Assembly: GCF_019510245.1 (NCBI RefSeq)
Contig: NZ_JAEKKT010000199.1
Location: 1-45,563, forward strand
Direction: 5' to 3'
Source: Streptomyces sp.
GTDB lineage: Bacteria; Actinomycetota; Actinomycetes; Streptomycetales; Streptomycetaceae
Length of the DNA: 45,563 nt
A program made the position numbers and the translations under genes. Shown here one piece after another: positions 16,160-24,539 of the stretch. The notes under the pieces are model-generated. The model was not told the DNA's origin. It saw only the letters and a list, made by a program, of their open reading frames with translations, and made no database searches. Position 1 is the first letter of the stretch. Each line of letters opens with the position of its first letter.

Positions 16160-16963
16160 GTGGCGAGTGAGAACGAGCGGTCTGTCGACGAACTGTTCGC
16201 GGAACTGCCCGAGAAATGGCAGCGGTCGCTGGAAGAGGTGGGGATGGGGCTGCCGGAGCTGCGGCGGATCGCGGCCGGCCCGGACGGCATGCGGCGGGTA
16301 CGCACCATCCTCGCCGAGTTCTCGGAGGCCGGCCCCGCTTCTCGGCCTCCACGGATGGTGTACGGCGGCGCAACGCCGGTGTGGCCGTGGGCCCGGCTGC
16401 TCCTGGTGGCCGTCGTGTCGGTCGCCGTTTGCCTGCTCTCCAGCCTGTTCGTCGGCAAGGCGGCGGCGTTCGTCGGGCTGCTGCTCGGACTTCCGGTCAT
16501 CCGGGTGGCCTTCAAGACCCGTGACTCCCGAGGAGCCCCCGTGGCCCGGTACGTCACCGCGGCCGCCTATCTCGTGCTGGTCCTGGTCGGCTCGTACTTC
16601 GCCAACGCCTGGTACCTGCAGCTGCGCGGGGTGGAGCAGACGGTCACCATCGCCACGCCGACCCATCAGTGGACGCACGGCACCCGTGAGACGTACTGCC
16701 GGGTCCGACTGCGGGACGGGTCCGTCCACGAGGTGGTCGACAACAGGGAGAACTGCGCCGACCGGATCGGGCAGACGACGACAGCCGTCGTCGATCCGGC
16801 AGGCCACTACAAGCCCTCGCTCGGCACCAAGTCCGAGATGGGCGGACTCCTCGAGGGTTACGTCTGCCTGGGCGCCGCCGTGGTGCTCGTGCTGGCACCG
16901 GTGACGGTCGTGGCCGTCGGGCGGCGCAACCGGTACGGCCAGGCGATGGGGACGGCGGTATGA
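16160..16963 (+). CDS. Four-helix membrane protein in type VII module B
   Basis: 267 residues. The GTG at 16160 follows AAGGA. A soluble acidic N-terminus of about 70 residues (D-E-L-F-A-E-L-P-E-K-W) is followed by two membrane helices, a third with the phrase Y-L-V-L-V-L-V-G-S-Y-F, an extracytoplasmic loop of about 80 residues containing two cysteines (E-T-Y-C-R-V and R-E-N-C-A-D) that could form a disulfide, and a last helix. Module A has no counterpart. It lies between the large exported protein and the paralogous pair, with an ATGA overlap to the next gene, so it is one operon. A role as a membrane receptor, immunity protein or export accessory is possible. Confidence 0.75.
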   Translation: MASENERSVDELFAELPEKWQRSLEEVGMGLPELRRIAAGPDGMRRVRTILAEFSEAGPASRPPRMVYGGATPVWPWARLLLVAVVSVAVCLLSSLFVGKAAAFVGLLLGLPVIRVAFKTRDSRGAPVARYVTAAAYLVLVLVGSYFANAWYLQLRGVEQTVTIATPTHQWTHGTRETYCRVRLRDGSVHEVVDNRENCADRIGQTTTAVVDPAGHYKPSLGTKSEMGGLLEGYVCLGAAVVLVLAPVTVVAVGRRNRYGQAMGTAV

Positions 16964-17577
16964 CCGGCGAGACCGCCGCTACGGCCACGGCGCCCCCTTC
17001 CGACTACCGGCTCGCCGTTCCCGAGGGCTGGGAGCGGATCGTGCTCGATCCCGACCGGTGGGCCCACCGGATCGACAAGGTGGTCAAGCGCGGTCTGCGG
17101 CGTACGCAGGCCGGTCCGCAGCTTGAAGCAGCGCTCGCGGAGCGGATGCGGGAGCAGGCCGAGGCGGCGCACGCCAACGGCGGTGTCGAGATGTACGTCA
17201 TGAACCAGGTCCTCGGCCAGGTTCCGGTCTCCGCCGGCCTGGTCGTCACCCTGCTCCGCCCGGCCCCCGGCACCGAGGCCGGCGACCTCGGGGACATCGC
17301 CCGCTCCCTTGCCCTGCGCGCGACCGCGGAGGCAGAGGACGTCACCTTCGTCGATCTCGCCCCGGGTCCCGCCGTACGCCACCGCTATGTGCGCCGCCCG
17401 GCCCCCGACGACTCCGACGGCAACAAGCTCGCGGTAACGCACCTGGACGTCTACCTCGCCGTGCCCAACAGTGACCAGCGGCTGCTGCTCTCCTTCTCCA
17501 CGCCGATGGAACCGCTGGCGGAAGCCCTGGTCGGTCTCTTCGACGCCGTCGCCCGCACTCTGCAATGGATGGCCTGA
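16960..17577 (+). CDS. Type VII-associated protein, paralogue of the 7140 product
   Basis: 205 residues, soluble. It starts at ATGA overlapping the previous stop. It contains the shared pattern Y-R-L-A-V-P-E-G-W, then V-V-K-R-G-L-R-R-T-Q-A, charged helices, a short G-Q-V-P-V-S-A-G-L-V-V-T-L-L segment and a C-terminal half of alternating strands ending S-F-S-T-P-M-E-P-L-A-E-A-L-V-G-L-F-D. The same plan in the 235-residue protein at 7140 makes the two clear paralogues. No enzyme motif is seen. Members of the family accompany each large T7SS-signal protein in this locus, so a chaperone-like or immunity-like role is the simplest reading. Confidence 0.75.
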   Translation: MTGETAATATAPPSDYRLAVPEGWERIVLDPDRWAHRIDKVVKRGLRRTQAGPQLEAALAERMREQAEAAHANGGVEMYVMNQVLGQVPVSAGLVVTLLRPAPGTEAGDLGDIARSLALRATAEAEDVTFVDLAPGPAVRHRYVRRPAPDDSDGNKLAVTHLDVYLAVPNSDQRLLLSFSTPMEPLAEALVGLFDAVARTLQWMA

Positions 17578-18176
17578 TGCCCGAGTTCGCAGCGTCCACG
17601 GTGCATATGAAGGTGCCGGAGGACGCCGTGTCCCTACCGGTGCGCGTGGCGGGGGCCGACCTGCATACGTGGGCCGCGGGGGCGGCCGCGCGGCTCGTCG
17701 GTACCGACACCCCCGACCCCAAGCTCCTCGACGCCCTCGCCGCCGAACTCCGCGAGGCCGCCGCCGACTCCCGCGAGCGCGGTCCGATCACGGCGCTGTC
17801 GTACGTCCCCGAGCCGCGCCTCGGTGAGCTCGCCCGGATCGAGTTGTCCGCGCTGGTCGCCGACGACACGTACCCGGCCGTGACCGTCGACCTTCTCCGG
17901 AGCTACCTCGCGGCCCCCACCGCCGACTCCTACCGGCTGCCCGAGGCGGAGCTGCGCACCCTGCCTGCCGGGCCCGCGGTGCGCGTCCGGCACGCGTACG
18001 TCCGGGACGTCGGCCGGGACGGGCTGGGGACGGTGCTGGAGACGTGCGCGTACGGCATAAGGGCCGACGAGACGTGGGGGCTGGTCCTGCTGACTTCCTG
18101 GCAGGCGCTGGCCCACACGGACACCCTGTGCGAGCTGACCGACGAGCTGGCCCGGACGGTCCGGGTCACCGCGTAG
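17577..18176 (+). CDS. Third member of the type VII-associated paralogous family
   Basis: 199 residues. The ATG at 17577 shares a base with the previous stop (TGATG); an in-frame ATG at 17565 is possible but lies inside the upstream gene. It is more divergent than its neighbour but keeps the order: a V-P-E-D strand near the start, charged alpha-helices with L-A-A-E-L-R-E-A-A-A-D-S-R-E-R-G, a central strand, L-P-A-G-P-A-V-R-V-R-H-A-Y-V-R (compare G-P-A-V-R-H-R-Y-V-R-R in the neighbour) and a closing helix D-T-L-C-E-L-T-D-E-L-A. It is the last gene of module B and is followed at once by a convergent gene. Confidence 0.75.
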   Translation: MPEFAASTVHMKVPEDAVSLPVRVAGADLHTWAAGAAARLVGTDTPDPKLLDALAAELREAAADSRERGPITALSYVPEPRLGELARIELSALVADDTYPAVTVDLLRSYLAAPTADSYRLPEAELRTLPAGPAVRVRHAYVRDVGRDGLGTVLETCAYGIRADETWGLVLLTSWQALAHTDTLCELTDELARTVRVTA

Positions 18177-18185
18177 CCGGACGGC

Positions 18186-18857
18186 TCAGGCAGCCGCCAG
18201 GCGGCTGACGAGGGGCTCGCCCTCCAGAGACGTCAGGCGGCACCAGGAGCCGTCCGTGAAGGTGATCCTGAAGTCCCGGCCGCCGATGCTGAACGGCCGT
18301 CGTTCGACCGTGGCGACGGTGCTCAGGTCCGTCTCCCAGAGGACTTCCTCCCAGGGTTCCCGGGGGTCCTGGAGTCCGCCGAGGACCAGCAGGCGGCGGT
18401 CGGTGAGGACCAGGTGCGTGGTGTCCGTGTCGGGGCGGCGGGCCGGGTCGAGTTCCCAGGGGAGGGTACGGGCGATCGTGCCGGGGGCGGCCCACAGCAC
18501 CGGGAAGTCCGTCTCCTCGTTCTCCGGGTCCTCGCTGCTGCCCAGCGAGCCGGAGCCGCTAGGGCCGCTGCCGGAGGGCACGTTGCCGCCGGAGACCACG
18601 GCCAGGGCGAGCACACCGAGGAGGAACGCGACGCCCAGCACGGCCCGCACCACGGGGGCGGTCCGCGACCTGAGCCGGTAGGCCGGGCCCGCCGGCCAGC
18701 CCGGCAACTCGGCCTGTATGTCGCACCGTTCGGTGTCGCGGAACCAGCGCCGGCCCCGGACCCGGTGCGCCGCGCCGGTCGCGAAGGACACCGGGGCGCG
18801 CGCCACGAGTAGCTCGCCCTCCGGGGGTTGCCAGGAGTGGCGCTGCGGCACGGTCAC
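18186..18857 (-). CDS. Hypothetical membrane protein
   Basis: 223 residues. A basic soluble N-terminus (residues 1-65) precedes a single membrane helix (A-P-V-V-R-A-V-L-G-V-A-F-L-L-G-V-L-A-L-A) and a Gly/Ser-rich linker. The soluble C-terminal domain of about 115 residues has L-V-L-T-D-R-R-L-L-V-L-G-G, a phrase typical of bacterial PH-like folds. It is convergent with module B, nine bases away, and has no other obvious partner. Function unknown. Confidence 0.65.
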   Translation of the reverse strand: MTVPQRHSWQPPEGELLVARAPVSFATGAAHRVRGRRWFRDTERCDIQAELPGWPAGPAYRLRSRTAPVVRAVLGVAFLLGVLALAVVSGGNVPSGSGPSGSGSLGSSEDPENEETDFPVLWAAPGTIARTLPWELDPARRPDTDTTHLVLTDRRLLVLGGLQDPREPWEEVLWETDLSTVATVERRPFSIGGRDFRITFTDGSWCRLTSLEGEPLVSRLAAA

Positions 18858-19341
18858 GGTCGGTCCTCCTCAGGGTGGTTCACGGCGACGGAATCCGTCG
18901 TCCGGCCGGTGATCCGTGATCCTAGTCAGGCCGGCGTCGGAAACCGGCCGCCGGCGTGAGCACTTCGTGCAGGCCTGATGAGCGCACGGTGACGCCGCCG
19001 GGTGCGGACCGGCCACGAGCACGGTGCGGGGGATTCACCGGCGCACACCTTCGGGTCCCTTGATGTGTCGCGAGTCCCAACCGCCTTACAGGTCGCCACC
19101 GTTGCAGACCGCAACGACGATTTCAGTGAGGTCAAGGAGTCCGGCCGCGCCTTGAGGGGCTTATGTGCGGCTGATACGGTGCGATCGCTTGACACCCACC
19201 CCGCGGCCGAGTATTTGGCCGGTTCGGGGTGATTCGTGTGGAGTGTCCGCTTTCGCTGTGCCGGTGCGCAGGGCGACGAGCGTTGACAGGTTTTCAGAGT
19301 TCTTGACAGACACTGTCTTGGCTGTAACGGGGAGCGGTTGC
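18858..19341 (+). promoter_or_regulatory. Upstream region of the Tad pilus operon with promoter at 19189-19217
   Basis: There is no gene in this 484-base interval. The best promoter is TTGACA (19189-19194), a 17-base spacer and TATTTG (19212-19217). A second candidate has TTGACA at 19303-19308 inside an inverted repeat GACAG-ACA-CTGTC (19305-19317), which could also be an operator. Another TTGACA lies at 19283-19288. Transcripts would start 30-130 bases before the cpaB-like gene. Confidence 0.55.
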
Positions 19342-20073
19342 GTGAAGATCCAAGAGCGTACGGGGGCGGGCGCCGGTCGTTCCGCCGGTCCGGCTCAGCC
19401 TTCGGTCGGTGACCGCCTTCCCACCGCGCCGCGCGAGCGCAAGCCCGCTCTGGCCGCGCTCGCCGTGCTGCTGATCCTGCTGGGTGCCCTGGGGGCCACG
19501 ACGCTCGTGCTGCAGGCAGGTAAGCGGATCGAGGTCATCAAGATCACGCAGGAGATTCCGGCCGGCTCCTCGGTGACCGGAAGCAACGTGACCTCCGTGA
19601 TGGTCGCCGACGACTCCAGCATCCACTACGTCCGGTGGTCCCAGCTGGAGAGCCTGAAGAAGCTGAAGGCCGTCAGCACCATCCCGGCCGGCGCCGTCGC
19701 CGTCGGCGAGATGTTCGGCAGCGGCAGCAAGCTTCCCGCCGGAAAGTCCACCGTCGGCCTGGCCCTCAAGGAGGGGCAGTACCCGTCCGGCATCGAGATC
19801 GGCGACACCGTCGCCGCATACCGCGTCACGGGCTCCTCGTCCTCCGGCGGCTCGTCCTCCGGTGGTTCGTCCTCCTCCGCCGATGGTGACTCGCTGATCA
19901 CGGGCAACGCCAAGGTCAGCGCCGTACCGAGCGACAAGAGCAGCTCGGACCTGGTCAGCAGCACCAACTACGCCATCACGCTCACCGTCGACAGCGACAA
20001 GGCGGCGGAGCTTGCCAACGCGGCGTCCAACGGAGAGGTCGCCCTCGTCCTCGTACCCGGCAACGGCAACTAG
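19342..20073 (+). CDS. SAF-domain protein, CpaB/RcpC-like, of the Tad pilus
   Basis: 243 residues. The GTG at 19342 has GGGGAG at good spacing. A cytoplasmic start of about 35 residues and one membrane anchor (A-A-L-A-V-L-L-I-L-L-G-A-L-G-A-T-T-L-V-L) precede a SAF/CpaB-type domain beginning I-T-Q-E-I-P-A-G-S-S-V-T-G-S-N-V, with the repeat I-P-A-G-A-V-A-V-G. A Ser/Gly-only linker (about residues 163-178) follows, then a C-terminal strand region ending V-A-L-V-L-V-P-G. CpaB proteins stabilise the outer part of Flp/Tad pilus machines; in a monoderm the protein would sit in the cell wall. It is the first gene of the tad operon. Confidence 0.8.
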   Translation: MKIQERTGAGAGRSAGPAQPSVGDRLPTAPRERKPALAALAVLLILLGALGATTLVLQAGKRIEVIKITQEIPAGSSVTGSNVTSVMVADDSSIHYVRWSQLESLKKLKAVSTIPAGAVAVGEMFGSGSKLPAGKSTVGLALKEGQYPSGIEIGDTVAAYRVTGSSSSGGSSSGGSSSSADGDSLITGNAKVSAVPSDKSSSDLVSSTNYAITLTVDSDKAAELANAASNGEVALVLVPGNGN

Positions 20074-20089
20074 AAGGCGGCCCCACCCC

Positions 20090-20941
20090 ATGGCGCTCAT
20101 CGCAATCGCCGCCGACAAGGGTTCTCCCGGCGTCACCACCGCGGCCGTCGCGCTGGCCGCGGTCTGGCCGCGCCGGGTCCTGCTCGCCGAGGCCGACCCG
20201 GCCGGCGGCGACCTCGTCTACCGCAGTGCCGCCGCGCACGGCGGGCCGCTCAACCCCAACACCGGCATGCTGTCCATCGCCGCCACGGCGCGCCGAGGGC
20301 TGGTACCGGACCAACTCTGGGACCACGTACAGCCGTTGAGTGGCGGGCTCGAGGTGCTCGTCGGGCTCGGGATAGCCGAGCACGCCGCCGGGCTCGCCGG
20401 GCTGTGGCCCACCCTCGGGCACGCCTTCGCCGCCCTCGCCGACTCCCCGAACGCCCCGGCCGACGTCATCGCCGACTGCGGACGGATCAGCGGTGACACC
20501 CCGGCCGTGGAGATGTTCCCGCACGCCGCCCTGGTGTTGCTCGTCTCGCGGACCGAGCCCGAGGCGCTCGCCCGGGTCCGGGACCGGGCCGCCGCCCTCG
20601 CGCAGAAGCTGCACGGCGGTCCGCGCGGCGCCGCCACCCTCGCCACCCCGCTGATCGGGGTCGTCCTGGTCGCCGACCCGTCGGGCGCCGGCAAGCTGGT
20701 CAACCAGGTCAACGACATGCTCGTGCACGCCCAGACCGGCGCCCGCGTGGTCGGCACCATCGCCGACGACCCGGCCGGCGCCGACCAGCTGGCCGGCCGC
20801 AAGCGCGGGCGTCTCGACAAGTCCCTGCTCATCCGCTCGGCCCGCAAGGTCACCGCCGACCTCCACCAGCAGTACGGTGCCGCCTGGACCGTACCGACGT
20901 CCGTACCGCCGCAGGCGCCCCACGCGGGGGCCGGCCGATGA
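20090..20941 (+). CDS. CpaE/TadZ-like ParA/MinD-family ATPase
   Basis: 283 residues. The ATG at 20090 is 16 bases after the previous stop. The N-terminus I-A-I-A-A-D-K-G-S-P-G-V-T-T is a deviant Walker A of the ParA/MinD superfamily, with the signature lysine early. L-L-A-E-A-D-P-A-G-G-D-L is the following switch-type motif, and A-D-V-I-A-D-C-G-R serves as Walker B-like strand. In Tad systems this protein positions the secretion apparatus at a cell pole or septum. It overlaps cpaF by ATGA. The C-terminus is a proline-rich tail. Confidence 0.82.
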   Translation: MALIAIAADKGSPGVTTAAVALAAVWPRRVLLAEADPAGGDLVYRSAAAHGGPLNPNTGMLSIAATARRGLVPDQLWDHVQPLSGGLEVLVGLGIAEHAAGLAGLWPTLGHAFAALADSPNAPADVIADCGRISGDTPAVEMFPHAALVLLVSRTEPEALARVRDRAAALAQKLHGGPRGAATLATPLIGVVLVADPSGAGKLVNQVNDMLVHAQTGARVVGTIADDPAGADQLAGRKRGRLDKSLLIRSARKVTADLHQQYGAAWTVPTSVPPQAPHAGAGR

Positions 20942-22245
20942 CCGCTGTCGACCACCAGTTGGTCAAGCGGTTCCGGCAGGACGCCGGCGACCGAATCGCC
21001 GAGCAGCGCCGCAAGGACCAGGCGTCCGGCGTGACGCCCATGTCCACCGAGGACGAACGGCAGTACGCCCGCGCGGTCATAGCCCAGATCCTGGAGGAGT
21101 ACGCCCGCGCGGAGATCAACGCAGGACGCACCCCGCTGGACGCGGAGACCGAGGAGCAGTACGCGGCCGCCGTGCACGCGGCGCTGTTCGGCGTGGGGCG
21201 GCTGCAGCCGCTGCTCGACGACCCGGACGTCGAGAATATCGACATCAACGGGTGCGACCAGGTCTTCGTCGGGTTCAGCGACGGGCGCGAGGTCGTCGGG
21301 GACCCCGTCGCGGAGACCGACGAGGAGCTCATCGAGCTCATCCAGGTGCTCGGCGCCTACTCCGGTCTGTCCTCGCGGCCCTTCGACTCCGCCAACCCGC
21401 AGCTCGACCTGCGCCTTCCCGACGGGTCCCGGCTCTCCGCCGTCATGGACGTCACCCGGCGGCCCGCGCTCTCCATCCGCCGCGCCCGCATGGGCAAGGT
21501 CTTCATCTCCGACCTGGTGGGGAACGGGACGCTCACGCCCGAGGTGGCGCACTTCATGGCCTGCGCCGTCCGCGCCCGCAAGAACATCATGATCGCGGGG
21601 GCGACCAACGCCGGCAAGACGACGCTGCTGCGCGCCCTCGCCAACGAGATCCCGCCGCACGAACGGCTCATCACCGTCGAGCGGGCGCTGGAGCTCGGCC
21701 TCGACACCTTCCACGACCTGCACCCGAATGTGGTCGCGTTCGAGGAGCGGCTGCCCAACTCGGAGGGCCAGGGCGCCATTTCCATGGCCGAGCTGGTGCG
21801 CCGGTCCCTGCGCATGAACCCGTCCCGGGTCATCGTCGGCGAGGTCCTCGGCGACGAGATCGTCACCATGCTCAACGCGATGTCGCAGGGCAACGACGGG
21901 TCGCTCTCCACGATCCACGCGAACAGCTCCAGCGAGGTCTTCAACCGCATCTCCACCTACGCGCTCCAGGCCTCCGAGCGGCTGCCCATCGAGGCCAGCC
22001 AGATGCTGATCGCGGGCGCGGTGAACTTCGTCGTCTTCATCCAGCGGCGCAACGACTACCAGACCGGCGGTCGCCTCCAGCGCATGGTCACCTCCGTCCG
22101 CGAGGTCAACGGCGTGGACGGCAGGGTGCTGTCCAGCGAGGTGTTCGCGGAGGCCCCGGACGGCCGGATCGTCCCGCACGCGCCCATAGCCTGCCTGGAG
22201 GACCTGATGGCCTACGGCTACCAGCCACACGGGGCGTGGGGGTGA
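20938..22245 (+). CDS. cpaF: CpaF/TadA secretion ATPase
   Basis: 435 residues, normal for the family. It powers extrusion and possibly retraction of the Flp pilus as a cytoplasmic hexamer. The N-terminal helical domain is followed by the canonical D-P-D-V-E-N-I-D-I-N-G region (about 95-105). The RecA-like core contains Walker A G-A-T-N-A-G-K-T-T (about 220), the acidic R-A-L-E-L-G region, V-I-V-G-E-V-L-G-D-E (Walker B) and the histidine motif L-S-T-I-H-A-N-S-S. All catalytic residues are intact. The ATGA overlap with cpaE indicates coupled translation. Confidence 0.93.
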   Translation: MTAVDHQLVKRFRQDAGDRIAEQRRKDQASGVTPMSTEDERQYARAVIAQILEEYARAEINAGRTPLDAETEEQYAAAVHAALFGVGRLQPLLDDPDVENIDINGCDQVFVGFSDGREVVGDPVAETDEELIELIQVLGAYSGLSSRPFDSANPQLDLRLPDGSRLSAVMDVTRRPALSIRRARMGKVFISDLVGNGTLTPEVAHFMACAVRARKNIMIAGATNAGKTTLLRALANEIPPHERLITVERALELGLDTFHDLHPNVVAFEERLPNSEGQGAISMAELVRRSLRMNPSRVIVGEVLGDEIVTMLNAMSQGNDGSLSTIHANSSSEVFNRISTYALQASERLPIEASQMLIAGAVNFVVFIQRRNDYQTGGRLQRMVTSVREVNGVDGRVLSSEVFAEAPDGRIVPHAPIACLEDLMAYGYQPHGAWG

Positions 22246-22251
22246 CGTGAC

Positions 22252-23250
22252 ATGAACCTCAACCCCTTCGCCTCCCTGGGCTCCATGGGCGGGCTCTTCT
22301 CCACCACGGTCCTCTACGGCCTCGGCTGCGGTGTCGCCGTCGGCGGCGGACTGGCGCTGCTGATCCTCGCGGTCCGCGGCCTGCCCGCCAAGCCCGACCA
22401 CGAGAAGCAGAAGGCGAACGAACGGGCCGCCGAACTCATCCGGTTCGCCGGCCAGCGCGGTTCGCTGGCCGCCATCATCGGCCTCGTCGTCCTGCTGCTG
22501 ACCCGCTGGGCGGTGGCCGGCATCGCGGCCGGCGTCCTCGTCTTCTTCTGGGACAAGCTGTTCGGCGGCGCCGCCGAGGAGCGGGCCGCGATGAAGCGCG
22601 TGGAGGCCCTCGCCTCCTGGACCGAGTCGCTGCGCGACACGATCGCCGGCGCGGTCGGCCTGGAGCAGGCCATCCCGGCCTCCGGCCGGGCCGCCGCACC
22701 GATCCTGCGGCCGCACCTCGACGCCCTCGTCGACCGGCTGCGCGCCCGCACCCCGCTGCCCGACGCACTCCAGCACCTCGCCGACGAGATCGACGACGCC
22801 TCCGCCGACATCATCGTGGCGGCTCTCATCCTCAACGCCCGCCTCCGCGGCCCCGGTCTGCGCCAGGTGCTCGGCGCGCTCGCCAAGTCGGCACGCGAGG
22901 AGGTCGACATGCGCCAGCGCGTGATGGCCCAGCGGGCCTCCACCCGGCGCTCGGTGCAGATCGTCGTCGCCGTGTCGGTCGCGTTCGTCCTCGGCCTCGC
23001 CGTCTTCAACCGGGACTTCGTCGCGCCGTACGGCACCGCCGTCGGCCAGCTGGTCCTCGCCCTGGTCTGCGGGCTGTTCGCGCTCGGCTTCTGGTGGCTG
23101 CGCAAGCTGTCCACCATCGAGACCCCGGAGCGGTTCCTGGTCCGCGACCAGTCGTCCGTGCAGTTCGTACGGCCGCCCCGCGCCGCTCCCGGCCAGGCCG
23201 GCCAGCCCGGCCAGCAACAGCTCCCCACCGAGGAAGGAGCCCGCCGGTGA
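22252..23250 (+). CDS. tadB: TadB-like type II/IV secretion inner-membrane protein
   Basis: 332 residues. An N-terminal pair of membrane segments and a basic loop (P-D-H-E-K-Q-K-A-N-E-R) are followed by a T2SSF helical domain (about 115-260: W-T-E-S-L-R-D-T-I-A-G-A-V-G-L-E-Q-A-I, then A-L-A-K-S-A-R-E-E-V-D-M-R-Q-R-V) and two more membrane helices. A Gln/Gly/Pro tail closes it. TadB and TadC together form the platform on which CpaF works. Seven bases separate it from cpaF; its stop overlaps the GTG of tadC. Confidence 0.88.
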   Translation: MNLNPFASLGSMGGLFSTTVLYGLGCGVAVGGGLALLILAVRGLPAKPDHEKQKANERAAELIRFAGQRGSLAAIIGLVVLLLTRWAVAGIAAGVLVFFWDKLFGGAAEERAAMKRVEALASWTESLRDTIAGAVGLEQAIPASGRAAAPILRPHLDALVDRLRARTPLPDALQHLADEIDDASADIIVAALILNARLRGPGLRQVLGALAKSAREEVDMRQRVMAQRASTRRSVQIVVAVSVAFVLGLAVFNRDFVAPYGTAVGQLVLALVCGLFALGFWWLRKLSTIETPERFLVRDQSSVQFVRPPRAAPGQAGQPGQQQLPTEEGARR

Positions 23251-24167
23251 ACCTCACGATGCCGATCGTCGTCGGCGTGACCCTGGGGCTCGGCGTCTAC
23301 GTCCTGATCCGCGCCCTGATGCCGTCCAGGCGCAGCGCGGTGGCCCAGGTCGCCCGGATCGACGCGATGCGGGCGCGCGGCGCGGCCTACGAGTCGGCGC
23401 GGCAGACGCGGGACACCGGCAAACTCGGCACGCTGCGCGCCGAGGTCGGCGAGCGCGTCGCCGACTTCTACCGGCAGCAGGGCTGGGAACAGCGCTCGCT
23501 CCGCGCCGACCTCGCCGTACTGGACCGCAGCTGGGAGAAGTTCCTGGCGACCAAGGTGCTGCTCGCGGCGGCCGGCCTGATCTTCGGGCCGTTCCTGTTC
23601 GCCGTCGTCTACACGATGGGCTTCGGCCACAACCCGGTCATCCCGGTCTGGCTGGCCCTGGCCTGCGCCGCCCTGTTCTTCTTCCTGCCCGACCTGGAGG
23701 TACGACGGGACGCGGCCGAGAAGCGCCGGGATCTGCGGCGCGTGATCGGGGCGTACCTCGACCTGGTGTCGATGAGCCTCGCCGGCGGCCGCGGCCTGCC
23801 CGAGGCCCTGATGGCGGCCGCCGAGGTCTCCGACGGCTGGGCCAACCAGCGCATCCGCAACGCCCTCGCCGACGCCCGCATCACCGGTGTCAGCCAGTGG
23901 CAGGCGCTGGGCGCGCTCGGCGAGGAGCTCGGCGTGGAGGAGCTCAAGGACCTCTCCGCCTCCCTCGCCCTGGTCGCGGACGACGGTGCCAAGGTCCGCG
24001 AGTCCCTCGCCTCCCGTGCCGAGACCATGCGCCACCGCGAACTCGCCGAGATCGAGGGCAGCGCGGGCGAGAAGTCCCAGTCGATGCTCGTCGCCCAGCT
24101 GCTGCTGTGCGCCGGCTTCCTGGTTTTCCTGATCTTCCCGGCGGCGATGCGGGTGTTCCAGGTGTGA
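23247..24167 (+). CDS. tadC: TadC-like type II/IV secretion inner-membrane protein
   Basis: 306 residues. The GTG at 23247 overlaps the stop of tadB and has AGGAAGGAG close by. Order: one short membrane anchor, a linker, a membrane pair around F-G-P-F-L-F-A-V-V-Y-T-M-G, the T2SSF domain (L-R-R-V-I-G-A-Y-L-D-L-V-S-M-S-L-A-G-G-R-G-L-P-E-A-L, A-E-T-M-R-H-R-E-L-A-E-I-E-G-S-A-G-E-K-S-Q) and a closing helix. It pairs with TadB as the second platform protein. Confidence 0.88.
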   Translation: MNLTMPIVVGVTLGLGVYVLIRALMPSRRSAVAQVARIDAMRARGAAYESARQTRDTGKLGTLRAEVGERVADFYRQQGWEQRSLRADLAVLDRSWEKFLATKVLLAAAGLIFGPFLFAVVYTMGFGHNPVIPVWLALACAALFFFLPDLEVRRDAAEKRRDLRRVIGAYLDLVSMSLAGGRGLPEALMAAAEVSDGWANQRIRNALADARITGVSQWQALGALGEELGVEELKDLSASLALVADDGAKVRESLASRAETMRHRELAEIEGSAGEKSQSMLVAQLLLCAGFLVFLIFPAAMRVFQV

Positions 24168-24236
24168 GCCGGCCCGAGCTGACCCGAGCTTCGTAGAGAA
24201 CCTTCGCCAACTGCTGTTTCGAGAGGACAAGTCATC

Positions 24237-24488
24237 ATGAACACACGGAACTTCAGCACCGGGATCCCGGCGATGGACTTCCTGGTCACCTTCCTGCAGG
24301 CCCGCGTGGAGCGCGCCCGCTCCGGCGAACTCGACCGCGGTGCCTCCGCCGTCGAGTGGGTCATCATCTCGGCGGTCGTCGTGGCGATCGTCGGCGTGGT
24401 GGCGGCCATCATCAACGCCGCGCTGAGCGACGGCGCCAACAAGGTCGGCAACTGCATCAAGGGCGCCAACGCCAGCGGAACCTGCTGA
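24237..24488 (+). CDS. flp: Flp-type pilin prepilin
   Basis: 83 residues. The ATG follows GAGAGGACAAG. The mature part starts after the type IVb cleavage site R-G | A-S-A-V-E, with glutamate at +5, and is a hydrophobic helix (W-V-I-I-S-A-V-V-V-A-I-V-G-V-V-A). A short C-terminus has two cysteines (G-N-C-I and G-T-C) that could close a disulfide loop. The leader of about 36 residues is unusually long for Flp pilins. The prepilin peptidase at 31417 in the same region would process it. It is the major structural subunit of the pilus. Confidence 0.88.
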   Translation: MNTRNFSTGIPAMDFLVTFLQARVERARSGELDRGASAVEWVIISAVVVAIVGVVAAIINAALSDGANKVGNCIKGANASGTC

Positions 24489-24539
24489 GCGGCCGAGCGC
24501 GACCACTACGGGGATGACAAGGTGACGGGGGAGACGGGG

